A DNA stretch of 33,053 nt. Origin: an uncultured Lachnospiraceae bacterium (GTDB lineage: Bacteria; Bacillota; Clostridia; Lachnospirales; Lachnospiraceae). Of the stretch, positions 15,093 to 24,240 are shown one piece after another. Position 1 is the first letter of the stretch. Every line of letters starts with the position of its first letter. The translations under genes were made by a program, and so were the position numbers. The notes beneath the pieces are model-generated. The model ran no database searches, was not told the DNA's origin, and saw nothing but the letters and a program-made list of their open reading frames with translations. The stretch is from positions 1 to 33,053 of the forward strand of contig CAJKWK010000027.1 in NCBI GenBank assembly GCA_905203555.1, given 5' to 3'.

Positions 15093-16019
15093 ATGAAATC
15101 AGAAGAAATGGAGAAAAGAAGAAAGCTGTTAGGCTACAGTTATGCAGAAGTTGCGGAGATGACAGGTATAGATGAGAAACGAGTACGGGAAGTGTTAAGG
15201 TGTGAAGCGGATCATCTCTATCTGGAGGATGCATTTGCGTTAGAAGTGGCAGTGACAGAGCCATATCCCTTAACAAGAGAAAATGTGAGGAAAATCGTAG
15301 CAGAGATGTTGCGGGTTTCGGATGAATCGGAAGCAAGGCAAGATAGAAGGAAGAACGGATATATTAGAGAGACACCGGTATATCAGATCAAGTCTGCCGT
15401 CAGAAGAAAGCGACAGGGAGAATATACCATTGCGGACTATAAGAGTCTGCCCGATGAGACGATGCCCTATGTAGAAATGATAAACGGTGTGTTTATTTAT
15501 GCGAGGTCATCACCGACGCCATGGCATCAGCTTGTGTTGCAAGAGATTATGTGGACAATGGATTCGTATATTAAGAAAAATCAAGGAAAGTGTTTTGTGT
15601 TTGTTGCTCCTGTAGATGTGTATATTCAAGAAACGAAAGGTCAATCTTTAAGTGAAAAGGGGAATACATTTTTAAAACCGGATGGATTTATTGTCTGTAA
15701 TCGTGAGAATATAAGGGATGCCGGGGTGATGGGAGCGCCTGATTTTATAGTGGAAGTGTTGTCGAAATCGACAAGGAGGAATGATCTGAAAAAGAAGAGG
15801 GTATATCAGGAAAGTGGTGTGCGTGAATATTGGATGGTGGATATGGAGCATGAAAAAATCATTGTGTATTGTTTTGAAGACAAGTCAGAGCCTGTAATCT
15901 ATGGTTTTGACGATGAGATACCGGTGGGGATTTATAACAGGGATTTGAAGATTCATTTTCAAAGGATTCACGAATTGCTAAAAAGAGCGGGATATCAATC
16001 GAGGGCAGATAAAGGATGA
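15093..16019 (+). CDS. Uma2-family (DUF820) PD-(D/E)XK endonuclease-like protein
   Basis: A 308-aa protein. Its C-terminal two thirds (about 110-300) are a Uma2/DUF820 restriction-endonuclease fold: YVEMINGVFIYARSSPTPWH, LKPDGFIVC, APDFIVEVLSKSTRRNDLKKK and YWMVD, with the expected Asp and Glu-x-Leu-Ser active-site pattern. The first 110 residues are extra compared with ordinary members of about 190 aa; residues 8-40 (RRKLLGYSYAEVAEMTGIDE and KRVREVL) look like a helix-turn-helix. Biological role of the family is unclear; members are often multicopy and linked to mobile DNA. GGAGGAA is about 10 nt before the ATG. A transcript from here would be followed by the inward-facing methionine aminopeptidase terminator. 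Confidence 0.8.
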   Translation: MKSEEMEKRRKLLGYSYAEVAEMTGIDEKRVREVLRCEADHLYLEDAFALEVAVTEPYPLTRENVRKIVAEMLRVSDESEARQDRRKNGYIRETPVYQIKSAVRRKRQGEYTIADYKSLPDETMPYVEMINGVFIYARSSPTPWHQLVLQEIMWTMDSYIKKNQGKCFVFVAPVDVYIQETKGQSLSEKGNTFLKPDGFIVCNRENIRDAGVMGAPDFIVEVLSKSTRRNDLKKKRVYQESGVREYWMVDMEHEKIIVYCFEDKSEPVIYGFDDEIPVGIYNRDLKIHFQRIHELLKRAGYQSRADKG

Positions 16020-16020
16020 T

Positions 16021-16065
16021 AAAAAATCAAGGAAGAATCTGGCTATGGGGGCAGAGTCTTCCTTG
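16021..16065 (-). terminator. Terminator of the methionine aminopeptidase gene
   Basis: On the minus strand CAAGGAAGA (16065-16057) pairs with TCTTCCTTG (16036-16028) and is followed by ATTTTTTAT. It lies directly beside the Uma2 stop codon. Confidence 0.75.
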
Positions 16066-16092
16066 GTTACAAGTGCTTCTTTTTAGAATTTT

Positions 16093-16956
16093 TTATTTTG
16101 TTAATATTTCAATGCCGTTTTCTGTCACAAGCACCATGTATTCGATCTGGGCAGAGAGCCCGTCATCGATGGTATATACTGTCCAATCGTTGTCTTCATC
16201 TACAAAGAAGTCAGGGCTGCCTTCGTTGATCATCGGTTCAATTGTAAACATCATACCGGGAACAAGGAGCATCTCACTTCCTTTAGGGGTGACATAGCTG
16301 ACAAATGGGTCTTCGTGGAACTCAAGGCCGATGCCATGACCACCGATATCTTCAACAACGGAGTAACCGTTCGCCTGCGCATGTGTGTTGATCGCATCAG
16401 CAATATCTCCGAGATGGCCCCATGGTTTTGCGGCTGCAAGACCAAGCTGTACACACTCTTCAGTGACTTTGACGATACGCTGTGCACGTTCAGAAATTTT
16501 ACCCATGGTGAACATACGGGAGGCGTCTGAATAAAATCCATCCAGAATCGTGGAGACATCTACGTTAATAATATCTCCTTCCTGCAGGATAATATTTTCA
16601 TCCGGAATTCCATGACAGATCTCGTTATTGAGTGAAGTACATACACTCTTAGGAAATCCCTGGTAGTTCAATGGCGCCGGGATTCCGCCGTGTTTGGTTG
16701 TGTAGTCATAAACAATTTGATCAATCTCGGCAGTGCTCATTCCGATGTGAATTCTTTTTGCAACTTCATCCAAAACCGCAGTATTAAGAGCGGCGCTCTT
16801 TTTGATCATTTCAATCTGATAAGGTGTTTTCAGAATTTTTCTGCTTGGAACAATCTCACCATTGTCTTTGTGAAGTTTGATCCTTTCCTCAATCTGCATA
16901 TGACATTTTTTGTATTTTTTTCCGCTGCCACACCAGCAAGGGGCATTACGTTCCAT
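16093..16956 (-). CDS. map: Type I methionine aminopeptidase with N-terminal SEC-C zinc motif
   Basis: A 287-aa enzyme that removes the initiator methionine from new proteins. The dinuclear metal ligands are all present: D133, D144, H207, E240 and E272, plus substrate-contacting H115. The first 20 residues are an added SEC-C zinc-binding motif (C7, C9, C18, H19 in PCWCGSGKKYKKCH), as in clostridial forms, possibly linking it to the ribosome or SecA. AAAGGAGATG precedes the ATG. It has its own promoter and terminator. Clostridia usually carry another short map in the ribosomal protein operon; this is probably the second copy, which is inference. Confidence 0.93.
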   Translation of the reverse strand: MERNAPCWCGSGKKYKKCHMQIEERIKLHKDNGEIVPSRKILKTPYQIEMIKKSAALNTAVLDEVAKRIHIGMSTAEIDQIVYDYTTKHGGIPAPLNYQGFPKSVCTSLNNEICHGIPDENIILQEGDIINVDVSTILDGFYSDASRMFTMGKISERAQRIVKVTEECVQLGLAAAKPWGHLGDIADAINTHAQANGYSVVEDIGGHGIGLEFHEDPFVSYVTPKGSEMLLVPGMMFTIEPMINEGSPDFFVDEDNDWTVYTIDDGLSAQIEYMVLVTENGIEILTK

Positions 16957-16989
16957 GTTTTTACATCTCCTTTTCTTAACTCCATGTCA

Positions 16990-17018
16990 ATTTAAACATG
17001 ATAATTGATTTCTGTCAA
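16990..17018 (-). promoter_or_regulatory. Promoter of map
   Basis: On the minus strand TTGACA (17018-17013), 17-bp spacer, TTAAAT (16995-16990). The leader to ATG 16956 would be about 27 nt. Confidence 0.6.
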
Positions 17019-17053
17019 TGTGCAAGCCTATATCTGACATACATATTTCCATT

Positions 17054-18301
17054 TTATTTTTCATTTTCAAATTTATGAATCAACAATCCGCTGCGCAGTT
17101 TTGGTTCAAACCAGGTAGACTTCGGAGGCATCAGCTGATGGGCGTCCGCGACAGACAAGAGCTCTTCCATGGAGGTCGGATACATGGCAAATGCGATCCG
17201 TTCCGGTTTTTCCTGAACAAGTTGTACGAGCCTGTCAACACCGTAGATGCCGCCGACAAATCGGATGCGGGAATCGGTGGTCGGATCCTCAATGCCGAGC
17301 AGCGGCCGGAGTACATGATCCTGTAAAATAGATACATCCAGGTCGTGGACGAGATCTCCGGTATATAAATGCGGTCTGGCAGTCAGCTGATACCAGTTTC
17401 CGTCACAGAACATGGAAAAACTGCCTTTGCTGCGTGGCGATTTTTGGTGAGACGGCCCTGTAATCTGGAAATCTGTTTGTAATGCGTCCAGTAATTCGGC
17501 TGGAGTATGTCCGTTGTGATCTTCAACCACTCGGTTATAGTCATATATTTTCAGTTCATCTTCCGGAAAAAGTACGGACAGAAAAAAATTAAATTCTTCT
17601 TCACCGGTGTAATCCGGATGTTCGGCTCTGCGTTTTAGCCCGACCTTTACAGCGGATGCGGCACGATGATGTCCATCCGCAATATAGACAGATGGAATAT
17701 CCTGAAAGAGATGTGTAATCTCGTGGCAGATATCGGAATCGGCAATCTTCCAGACTTGATGCCGGATCTCGTCTTCACTTACAAAGTCAAAAAGCGGAGT
17801 TTGTGATCCGGCCTGCTGAATGATCTGATGTAAATCAGGATTGCTCCGGTAAGTAAGAAAAATAGGTCCGGTCTGAGCGCTTAATGCATCGATGTGGCGA
17901 ATGCGGTCCAGTTCTTTTTCTGCGCGCGTATTTTCGTGTTTTCGGATGATACCATTCTGATAATCGTCAATGGATGCACAACCGACGATCCCTGTCTGAG
18001 TACGTTCTTTCATGGTCAGAGCGTACAAGTAAAAACAAGGACTGTCGTCCTGTACAAAGGATCCGTCTGCACACATTTGGTGAAAGGTGTCTCGTGCACG
18101 AGCATATACCTCATCGGAATACATATCTACCGTTGGTGGAAATTGTGTTTCGGCACGATCAATCTGCAGAAAAGAGAGTGGATGTTGTTTTACAATTTCA
18201 GCCGCCTTCGCCCGATGGTATACATCATAGGGAAGTGCGGCAATAGCTCCTGCAAGTGCAGGGGTTGGATGGATGCCGTAAAATGGCCGTATGACAGTCA
18301 T
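17054..18301 (-). CDS. DUF1015 protein (ParB/Srx-like, possible free serine kinase)
   Basis: A 415-aa protein matching DUF1015 across its length, with the two signature motifs: RKHENTRAEKE (120-130) and ADGHHR (208-213). The family has been linked to the ParB/sulfiredoxin-like fold, and some archaeal proteins of that group phosphorylate free serine. In clostridia such genes are often next to serine biosynthesis genes, but no serA or serC is present here, so a serine kinase role is only a suggestion. AAGGAG precedes the ATG at 18301. It is transcribed alone, with about 215 bp to the divergent LacI gene. Confidence 0.8.
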   Translation of the reverse strand: MTVIRPFYGIHPTPALAGAIAALPYDVYHRAKAAEIVKQHPLSFLQIDRAETQFPPTVDMYSDEVYARARDTFHQMCADGSFVQDDSPCFYLYALTMKERTQTGIVGCASIDDYQNGIIRKHENTRAEKELDRIRHIDALSAQTGPIFLTYRSNPDLHQIIQQAGSQTPLFDFVSEDEIRHQVWKIADSDICHEITHLFQDIPSVYIADGHHRAASAVKVGLKRRAEHPDYTGEEEFNFFLSVLFPEDELKIYDYNRVVEDHNGHTPAELLDALQTDFQITGPSHQKSPRSKGSFSMFCDGNWYQLTARPHLYTGDLVHDLDVSILQDHVLRPLLGIEDPTTDSRIRFVGGIYGVDRLVQLVQEKPERIAFAMYPTSMEELLSVADAHQLMPPKSTWFEPKLRSGLLIHKFENEK

Positions 18302-18456
18302 AGAAAAAGACTCCTTTTTTATAGTTATTCCAATTTTTATAGAGAGTGTAGCATAAATAAAGTGGATTTTCCAGAAATGTAAGAAAAATAATGGGAATTA
18401 AGAAAATGAGAAAGAAAAAGTATGGAAGGTTCGGTTGTTTTTGTTTTAGAAAAGGA

Positions 18457-18485
18457 TTGGAAAATGAAAGAACTTACACTATAAT
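18457..18485 (+). promoter_or_regulatory. Promoter of the LacI/CPBP operon
   Basis: TTGGAA (18457-18462), 17-bp spacer, perfect TATAAT (18480-18485), about 25 nt upstream of the start of the message and 33 nt upstream of the LacI ATG. Confidence 0.65.
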
Positions 18486-18517
18486 AATGAAAGAGAAAAG
18501 GAGAGAAGAACGAGCGG

Positions 18518-19522
18518 ATGAATATTTATGATATTGCAGAAATGGCAGGGGTTTCCATTGCAACAGTGTCAAGAGTCGTGAATGAAAGCCCCAATGTAAG
18601 TGAGAAAACAAAACAGAAGGTACTGGCGGTTATTGAGAAGTCGAATTATATTCCAAATGTATTTGCCAGAGGGCTGGGCCTGGATTCTATGAAAACAATC
18701 GGAATCCTTTGTCCGGATATTTCGGATGCTTATATAGCAGCGGCGGTGTCAATTCTGGAGAAGGGGCTGCACCAGAATGGCTATGACTGTATTTTGGGAT
18801 GCAGCGGGCATGAGCGGCAGGCGAAGGAGTACCATACGGAATTGCTGCTTTCGAAACGGATTGATGCGCTGGTTATGGTGGGCTCTACGTATGCAGAAAA
18901 GGGAGCACAGTGTTCGGAGGCGGAGTACGTTCGAAAGGCTGCCCAAAAAGTACCGGTCTTTTTAATCAACGGGTATGTAGAAGGGAAAAATATTTATTGC
19001 TTTTACGGAGATGACCGGCAGGGGGCTTATGATGTGACTGCGGCTCTGATTCGAAGAGGAAAGAAACGGATCTTATTTTTGGCAGATTCGCATACATATA
19101 GTGCACAGCAAAAACTTGCCGGATATGAGGCGGCGCTTTCGGATGCCGGATGTCCGGTTCTTGGCGATTTGAAGTTTTATACGAAGAATGATGTGCTGTA
19201 TGTAAAAGAGGCATTGCTGATGAATAAGATTCTGGAATTTGACAGTATATTTGCCTGCAATGATACGCTGGCGGTGGGCGCTCTGAAGTACGCAAAAGCC
19301 AAGGGGCTGCGGGTGCCGGAAGAACTTAGTATTACAGGATATAATAACTCCGGCATGACAATCTGCTGTGAGCCGGAACTGACTTCGGTGGATAATAAGG
19401 TTGGCGTACTTTGTGATGCGGCGCTGGATTATCTGGTGCGTGTTCTGAAAGGCGAAGAAGATCTGCAGCAGGAGCATAAGGTGGCGTGTGAGATTGTAAA
19501 AAGATGCACAACTGATTTTTAA
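18518..19522 (+). CDS. LacI-family transcriptional regulator
   Basis: A 334-aa regulator. The DNA-binding head is MNIYDIAEMAGVSIATVSRV (residues 1-20) with a hinge helix near NVFARGL (48-54). The periplasmic-binding-protein-like core follows (about 60-330), with the usual SIFACNDTLAVGALKYAK motif. It should bind a palindromic operator as a dimer and respond to a sugar or related effector. The only cotranscribed gene is a CPBP membrane protease, with no sugar transport or catabolic genes nearby, so the regulon is probably elsewhere. AAAAGGAGAG lies 12 nt before the ATG, a wide spacing. Confidence 0.92.
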   Translation: MNIYDIAEMAGVSIATVSRVVNESPNVSEKTKQKVLAVIEKSNYIPNVFARGLGLDSMKTIGILCPDISDAYIAAAVSILEKGLHQNGYDCILGCSGHERQAKEYHTELLLSKRIDALVMVGSTYAEKGAQCSEAEYVRKAAQKVPVFLINGYVEGKNIYCFYGDDRQGAYDVTAALIRRGKKRILFLADSHTYSAQQKLAGYEAALSDAGCPVLGDLKFYTKNDVLYVKEALLMNKILEFDSIFACNDTLAVGALKYAKAKGLRVPEELSITGYNNSGMTICCEPELTSVDNKVGVLCDAALDYLVRVLKGEEDLQQEHKVACEIVKRCTTDF

Positions 19523-19540
19523 GCATAAGGAGATCGAGTT

Positions 19541-20458
19541 ATGGATGAGATGAGGCTTGCAAAGAAACATTTTTCAAAAATCGGCGGAATTTATTTTGTT
19601 GGTTCCATACTGACTTTTCTGGTGCAGTTTGCGGTTATGCAGATTGCCGCGGTGTTGATTCCGGAGAAGATCTCAGATATGAATGTGGCTCTGGTTATAT
19701 CTTCGGTGGCAATTAACTTCATTGCGATGCCACTGATCGTATGTATGGTTTGGCGTGTGCCTGCAGTGAAGCTTCCGCAGCATAAGCTGGGAGCGGGCAA
19801 ATGGTTCGTGGCATTTTTGATGAGCTATGTCCTGATGTATCTGACGAATCTGCTGGGGCTGTTTTTGACAGGAATCCTGGGTTTTGTGAAAGGATCGCCG
19901 GTGATAAATCCGCTGGAGCAGGTTGTGAGTGACTTGTCTCCGGTGACGGCGTTTGTTGTCATGGTGATGGTGGCTCCTGTTGTAGAAGAATATGTTTTCC
20001 GGAAAATCTTAATCGACCGGATGGCGATGTATGGAGAAGGAACTGCGATCATTCTCTCAGGACTGATGTTCGGGATGTTTCATGGAAATCTGAATCAGTT
20101 TGCGTATGCCTTCAGTTTGGGCATGTTTTTCGGATTTATCTATGTAAAAACGGGGCGACTGCGGTACACGATCTTACTTCATGCGGTGATTAATTTTATG
20201 GGATCGATTCCGGGGATTATCATGATGAAATGGATGGAAACGGATATGTGGATGTTCTTCCTGTATGCTATATTTGTGTTATTGTTTGTGATTGCAGGAA
20301 TTGTTTGCTGGGCTCTACATATAAAGAAGATAAGGTGTACGGCGGGGACATTTGTAATTCCGAAAGGGCAGCGGTTTCGTACAACGATCTGTAATCTTGG
20401 AATGATTTTATATTTGTTGTTCTGGCTGTGGCAGATGGTGAGACAGGTTTTGGAATAA
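19541..20458 (+). CDS. CPBP-family intramembrane glutamic endopeptidase
   Basis: A 305-aa membrane protein with about eight hydrophobic segments and the three CPBP (CAAX-protease-like) motifs: EEYVFR (E149, E150, R154), FGMFHGN (His near 180) and LHAVINFMG. In bacteria these proteins process peptides, often bacteriocin precursors, or confer self-immunity; others have unknown targets. TAAGGAG lies 9 nt before the ATG, 18 nt after the LacI stop, so the two are cotranscribed. The C-terminal extension after the last motif is basic and then hydrophobic. No bacteriocin gene is seen nearby. Confidence 0.9.
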   Translation: MDEMRLAKKHFSKIGGIYFVGSILTFLVQFAVMQIAAVLIPEKISDMNVALVISSVAINFIAMPLIVCMVWRVPAVKLPQHKLGAGKWFVAFLMSYVLMYLTNLLGLFLTGILGFVKGSPVINPLEQVVSDLSPVTAFVVMVMVAPVVEEYVFRKILIDRMAMYGEGTAIILSGLMFGMFHGNLNQFAYAFSLGMFFGFIYVKTGRLRYTILLHAVINFMGSIPGIIMMKWMETDMWMFFLYAIFVLLFVIAGIVCWALHIKKIRCTAGTFVIPKGQRFRTTICNLGMILYLLFWLWQMVRQVLE

Positions 20459-20558
20459 TTGTTGTGTAACAGCAGCGTTTATGAAATCTATGAAAATGAA
20501 GGAAAATGTGTTAAAATAAATCAGAAAAAAGATTGAGCAGGAACAGGAGGAATCAGTT

Positions 20559-21641
20559 ATGTTACGAATTGGTATGTTGACAAGCGGTGGAGACTGTCAG
20601 GCATTGAACGCTGCCATGCGCGGAGTTGTGAAAGGTATTTGCTCCAAGCGGGATGATGTGGAGATCTTCGGATTTGAAGATGGATATAAAGGGCTGATCT
20701 ATGGAAATTTTAAAATGCTCACATCCAAAGATTTTTCGGGAATTCTGACCCGGGGCGGTACAATTCTGGGAACTTCCAGACAGCCGTTTAAGCTGATGCG
20801 GGTGCCGGATAAAGATGGCATTGATAAAGTTGCTGCTATGAAACATACATATCACAAATTGAGTTTGAATTGTCTGGTGATTTTAGGTGGAAACGGAACG
20901 CATAAGACAGCGAATCTTCTGCGGGAAGAGGGATTGAATGTCATTACACTTCCGAAGACGATTGACAATGATCTGTGGGGAACGGATATGACATTTGGTT
21001 TTCAGAGCGCGGTAGATATTGCTACAGATACCATTGACCGGATTCATACAACTGCTACTTCTCATAGTCGGGTATTTATTATAGAAGTAATGGGACATAA
21101 GGTCGGGCATGTAACACTTCATGCAGGAATCGCAGGAGGCGCGGATATTATTTTGCTGCCGGAGATTCCGTATGAGATTGATGCGATTACGGATGTGATC
21201 CAGAAACGAAGTGCAGAAGGCAAGGCATTTACCATTCTGGCAGTTGCGGAAGGCGCAATTTCCAAGGAAGATGCGAAGTTAAAGAAAAAAGAGTATAAAG
21301 AGAAATTGGCAAAGAGAAAATATCCGTCTATAGCATATGAACTGGCAGAGCAGATTCAGGCGAAGACAGAGAAAGAAGTGCGGATCACTGTTCCGGGACA
21401 TACCCAGCGGGGCGGTTCACCATGTCCTTATGACCGGGTATTTTCTTCTAGAGTTGGCGCTAAGGCTGCGGAGCTGATTTTGAATGAGCAATATGGATAT
21501 ATGGTTGCGATGATAAATAATGAAACAACCGCAGTTCCGTTGGAGGAAGTTGCCGGTAAACTGAAGTATGTGGATCCGAATTGCAGCTTGATCAAAGAGG
21601 CAAAATTACTGGGAATCAGTTTTGGTGAGAAAAATAAGTAA
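20559..21641 (+). CDS. pfkA: 6-phosphofructokinase with atypical nucleotide-site residues
   Basis: A 360-aa phosphofructokinase that phosphorylates fructose 6-phosphate in glycolysis. The catalytic PKTIDND (132-138) and the sugar-site EVMGHKVGH and PGHTQRGGSP are present. At the phosphoryl donor site GGNGT (110-114) replaces the common GGDGS: Asp-103 of the E. coli enzyme is Asn (N112), Gly-104 is kept (G113), and Gly-124 is Lys (K133). Gly-104 points to ATP, Lys-124 is common in pyrophosphate enzymes; the pair is also known in long ATP-dependent forms. AGGAGG lies before the ATG, and an extended -10 (TGTTAAAAT, ending 20517) is upstream. No terminator separates it from dnaX. Confidence 0.9.
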   Translation: MLRIGMLTSGGDCQALNAAMRGVVKGICSKRDDVEIFGFEDGYKGLIYGNFKMLTSKDFSGILTRGGTILGTSRQPFKLMRVPDKDGIDKVAAMKHTYHKLSLNCLVILGGNGTHKTANLLREEGLNVITLPKTIDNDLWGTDMTFGFQSAVDIATDTIDRIHTTATSHSRVFIIEVMGHKVGHVTLHAGIAGGADIILLPEIPYEIDAITDVIQKRSAEGKAFTILAVAEGAISKEDAKLKKKEYKEKLAKRKYPSIAYELAEQIQAKTEKEVRITVPGHTQRGGSPCPYDRVFSSRVGAKAAELILNEQYGYMVAMINNETTAVPLEEVAGKLKYVDPNCSLIKEAKLLGISFGEKNK

Positions 21642-21679
21642 AATAGAAATAAGAAAAGTAGAAATAAGAGGAGTTTTCC

Positions 21680-23254
21680 ATGTCATATACGGCATTATAT
21701 AGAAAGTTCCGTCCGACTGCGTTTGAAGATGTGAAAGGACAGGAACATATCATTACGACATTACAGAATCAGATTAAGGCGAATCGAATTGGACACGCAT
21801 ATTTGTTCTGCGGTACGCGGGGAACCGGAAAGACAACCGTCGCCAAGATATTTGCTAAGGCAGTGAACTGTGAGCATCCGGTAAATGGAAGTCCATGTGG
21901 GGAATGTGCCATGTGCAGATCCATTGCGGCGGGGACATCTATGAATGTGATCGAAATCGATGCGGCATCTAATAATGGTGTGGATAATATTCGTGAAATC
22001 CGGGAGGAGGTTACTTACCGTCCGACCGAGGGAAAATATAAGGTGTATATCATCGATGAGGTGCATATGCTGTCGATCGGCGCTTTTAATGCGCTCTTGA
22101 AAACGTTGGAAGAACCGCCGGAGTATGTTATTTTTATTCTGGCAACAACGGAGGTGCATAAGATTCCGATTACAATTTTATCCCGTTGTCAGCACTATGA
22201 TTTTAAGCGGATTACGATTGATACGATTTCAGCCCGGATGCAGGAACTGATGGATGCGGAACAAGTGGAGGTCGAGGAAAAGGCAATTCGCTATATTGCA
22301 AAGGCGGCAGACGGGTCGATGCGAGATGCGTTGAGCTTGTTAGACCAGTGCATTGCATTTTATCTGGGGCAGAAACTGACGTATGACCATGTGCTGGAGG
22401 TACTTGGCGCTGTGGATACCGATGTGTTCAGCAGATTGCTGCGAAGTATTCTGGCAAGAGATGTACCGAAGGTTCTGGATATGGTGGAAGAGCTGGTGAT
22501 GCAGGGCCGGGAGCTGACGCAGCTGGCAGCAGATTTTACATGGTATCTTCGGAACTTGCTTTTGGTGAAAACGTCTGATAGTATAGAAGATGTTCTGGAT
22601 GTATCCAGTGAGAATCTGGCGCAGCTAAAGGAAGAGGCGCAGATGATCGAGGTTGATATGCTGCTGCGGTATATCCGTATTTTTTCAGAATTGTCCGGAC
22701 AATTGAAGTATGCAACACAGAAGCGAGTGCTTTTGGAGGTGGCATTGATTAAATTATGTACACCGGCTATGGAAGTGAGTCAGGACTCCTTACTGGATCG
22801 GATCCGGGCAGTGGAGGAGAAACTGGAGCAAGGTGTTCCGGTCCGTCAGTACGGCAGTGAGCCGGAGAGAGAGCAGCGGATCGAGACAGTCAGTCAGCCG
22901 AAACCGGAGGTGCCGTTGGCAATTCCGGAGGATGTGCGGGAAGTTGTGAAAAACTTCCGGTCGATAGCTGATGAGACATCGGGACCGGTACGGACTTATC
23001 TGAAAAAGGCCAGACTGAGTCTGGGTGGAGACAATCGGCTGATGGTAGTGCTTCCGGATGGGATGGGCGCCTCAATTGTAGGGCGGGAAGACCATAAGGA
23101 AGAACTGGAGTCATTGATCGAGCAGCGGATCGGCAAAAAAGTAGAGGTAGAAGTGCGGCAGGTAGAAGACGGCCGACGTTTTGAAGATACCTTTGTAGAT
23201 TTGGAACGACATATGGAAAATGTCATTCATATGGAAATAACAGTGGAGGATTAA
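21680..23254 (+). CDS. dnaX: DNA polymerase III subunit gamma/tau
   Basis: A 524-aa clamp-loader ATPase. Walker A is GTRGTGKT (45-52); the zinc module has C64, C73, C76 and C79; Walker B is IIDEVH (124-129); the SRC arginine-finger motif is at 168-170. Domain III covers about 215-370, and a shorter tau-like C-terminal region follows. It loads the sliding clamp and couples the replisome. I did not find a clear slippery heptamer for a gamma-form frameshift. AGAGGAG precedes the ATG. A short tandem repeat of TAGAAATAAGA lies in the gap after pfkA. It starts the conserved dnaX-ybaB-recR cluster. Confidence 0.96.
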   Translation: MSYTALYRKFRPTAFEDVKGQEHIITTLQNQIKANRIGHAYLFCGTRGTGKTTVAKIFAKAVNCEHPVNGSPCGECAMCRSIAAGTSMNVIEIDAASNNGVDNIREIREEVTYRPTEGKYKVYIIDEVHMLSIGAFNALLKTLEEPPEYVIFILATTEVHKIPITILSRCQHYDFKRITIDTISARMQELMDAEQVEVEEKAIRYIAKAADGSMRDALSLLDQCIAFYLGQKLTYDHVLEVLGAVDTDVFSRLLRSILARDVPKVLDMVEELVMQGRELTQLAADFTWYLRNLLLVKTSDSIEDVLDVSSENLAQLKEEAQMIEVDMLLRYIRIFSELSGQLKYATQKRVLLEVALIKLCTPAMEVSQDSLLDRIRAVEEKLEQGVPVRQYGSEPEREQRIETVSQPKPEVPLAIPEDVREVVKNFRSIADETSGPVRTYLKKARLSLGGDNRLMVVLPDGMGASIVGREDHKEELESLIEQRIGKKVEVEVRQVEDGRRFEDTFVDLERHMENVIHMEITVED

Positions 23255-23258
23255 AGAC

Positions 23259-23609
23259 ATGGCAAAACGTGGTGGATTCCCGGGCGGTGGTATGCCGGGA
23301 AATATGGCAAATCTGATGAAACAGGCACAGAAGATGCAGCGTCAGATGGAAGAACAGGCAAAAGAGATGGAGACAAAGGAATTTACTGCAACCGCAGGTG
23401 GCGGAGCAGTTGAGATCACTGTGTCCGGCAAGCGTGAAGTGCTGAAAGTGAAACTGGCGGAAGAAGTGGTAGACCCGGATGATATCGAGATGTTAGAAGA
23501 TCTGATCGTGGCGGCTACAAATGAAGCGCTGCGCAAAGTGGAAGAAGAGTCCGGAGCGGCAATGTCCAAGCTCACAGGCGGTATGGGAATGGGAGGATTC
23601 GGCTTATAA
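23259..23609 (+). CDS. YbaB/EbfC-family nucleoid-associated protein
   Basis: A 116-aa protein with a Gly/Met-rich N-terminus (GGFPGGGMPGNMANLMKQAQ), a helix rich in Gln and Met, then the conserved TATAGGGAVEITVSG strand region and a helix ending in GMGMGG. The homologues form tweezer-like dimers that bind DNA and may assist RecR-linked repair or gene regulation. It lies 4 nt after dnaX and directly abuts recR (no intervening base), the standard order in Firmicutes. Confidence 0.94.
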   Translation: MAKRGGFPGGGMPGNMANLMKQAQKMQRQMEEQAKEMETKEFTATAGGGAVEITVSGKREVLKVKLAEEVVDPDDIEMLEDLIVAATNEALRKVEEESGAAMSKLTGGMGMGGFGL

Positions 23610-24206
23610 ATGGAGTATTATAGTAATCAGATCAGCCGGCTGATTGAGGAATTTTCCCGACTTCCGGGAATTGGAACGAAGTCGGCGCAGCGTCTGGCAT
23701 TTCATGTGATCAATATGCCGAAGGAGCAGGTAGAGCACCTTGCCAAGACGATGGTGGATGCCCGGAACAATGTGCGGTACTGTGCACAGTGCTGTACGTT
23801 GACAGATCAGGAATTGTGTCCGATCTGTAAGAACCCGGACAGAGATCAGAAGACGATTATGGTAGTGGAGACTCCGAGGGATCTTGCGGCTTATGAGAAG
23901 ACCGGAAAGTATAACGGAGTTTATCATGTACTTCATGGGGCAATTTCTCCAATGCTTGGAATTGGTCCCGGAGACATTCGTCTGAAAGAATTGATGGAAC
24001 GACTTCAGGGAGAAGTGGATGAAGTGATCATTGCAACAAATTCCAGTCTGGAGGGCGAAACAACGGCAATGTATATTAGCAAGCTGATTAAGCCGGCAGG
24101 GATTAAAGTCAGTCGAATCGCCAGCGGTGTTCCTGTGGGCGGCGATTTGGAATATATCGATGAAGTAACGCTGCTGCGTGCTCTGGATGGGCGCACAGAG
24201 CTGTGA
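23610..24206 (+). CDS. recR: Recombination mediator RecR
   Basis: A 198-aa protein: helix-hairpin-helix (LPGIGTKSAQRLAFH, 18-32), C4 zinc finger (C58, C61, C70, C73) and a Toprim domain (TIMVVETPRDLAAYEKTG onward), then the C-terminal Walker-B-like part. With RecF and RecO it loads RecA on gapped DNA. The ATG follows the ybaB stop directly, and the ribosome site must lie inside the end of ybaB (GGGAGG near 23596), so translation is coupled. Length is standard for the family. Confidence 0.96.
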   Translation: MEYYSNQISRLIEEFSRLPGIGTKSAQRLAFHVINMPKEQVEHLAKTMVDARNNVRYCAQCCTLTDQELCPICKNPDRDQKTIMVVETPRDLAAYEKTGKYNGVYHVLHGAISPMLGIGPGDIRLKELMERLQGEVDEVIIATNSSLEGETTAMYISKLIKPAGIKVSRIASGVPVGGDLEYIDEVTLLRALDGRTEL

Positions 24207-24240
24207 TCAGACAGGAACAGAGAAAAGAGGTACGAGTGTT

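Noticed and set aside
14972..15175. 67-codon ORF upstream of and overlapping the Uma2 gene
   Set aside because: No family, poor ribosome site, and it overlaps the well-supported Uma2 start in another frame.
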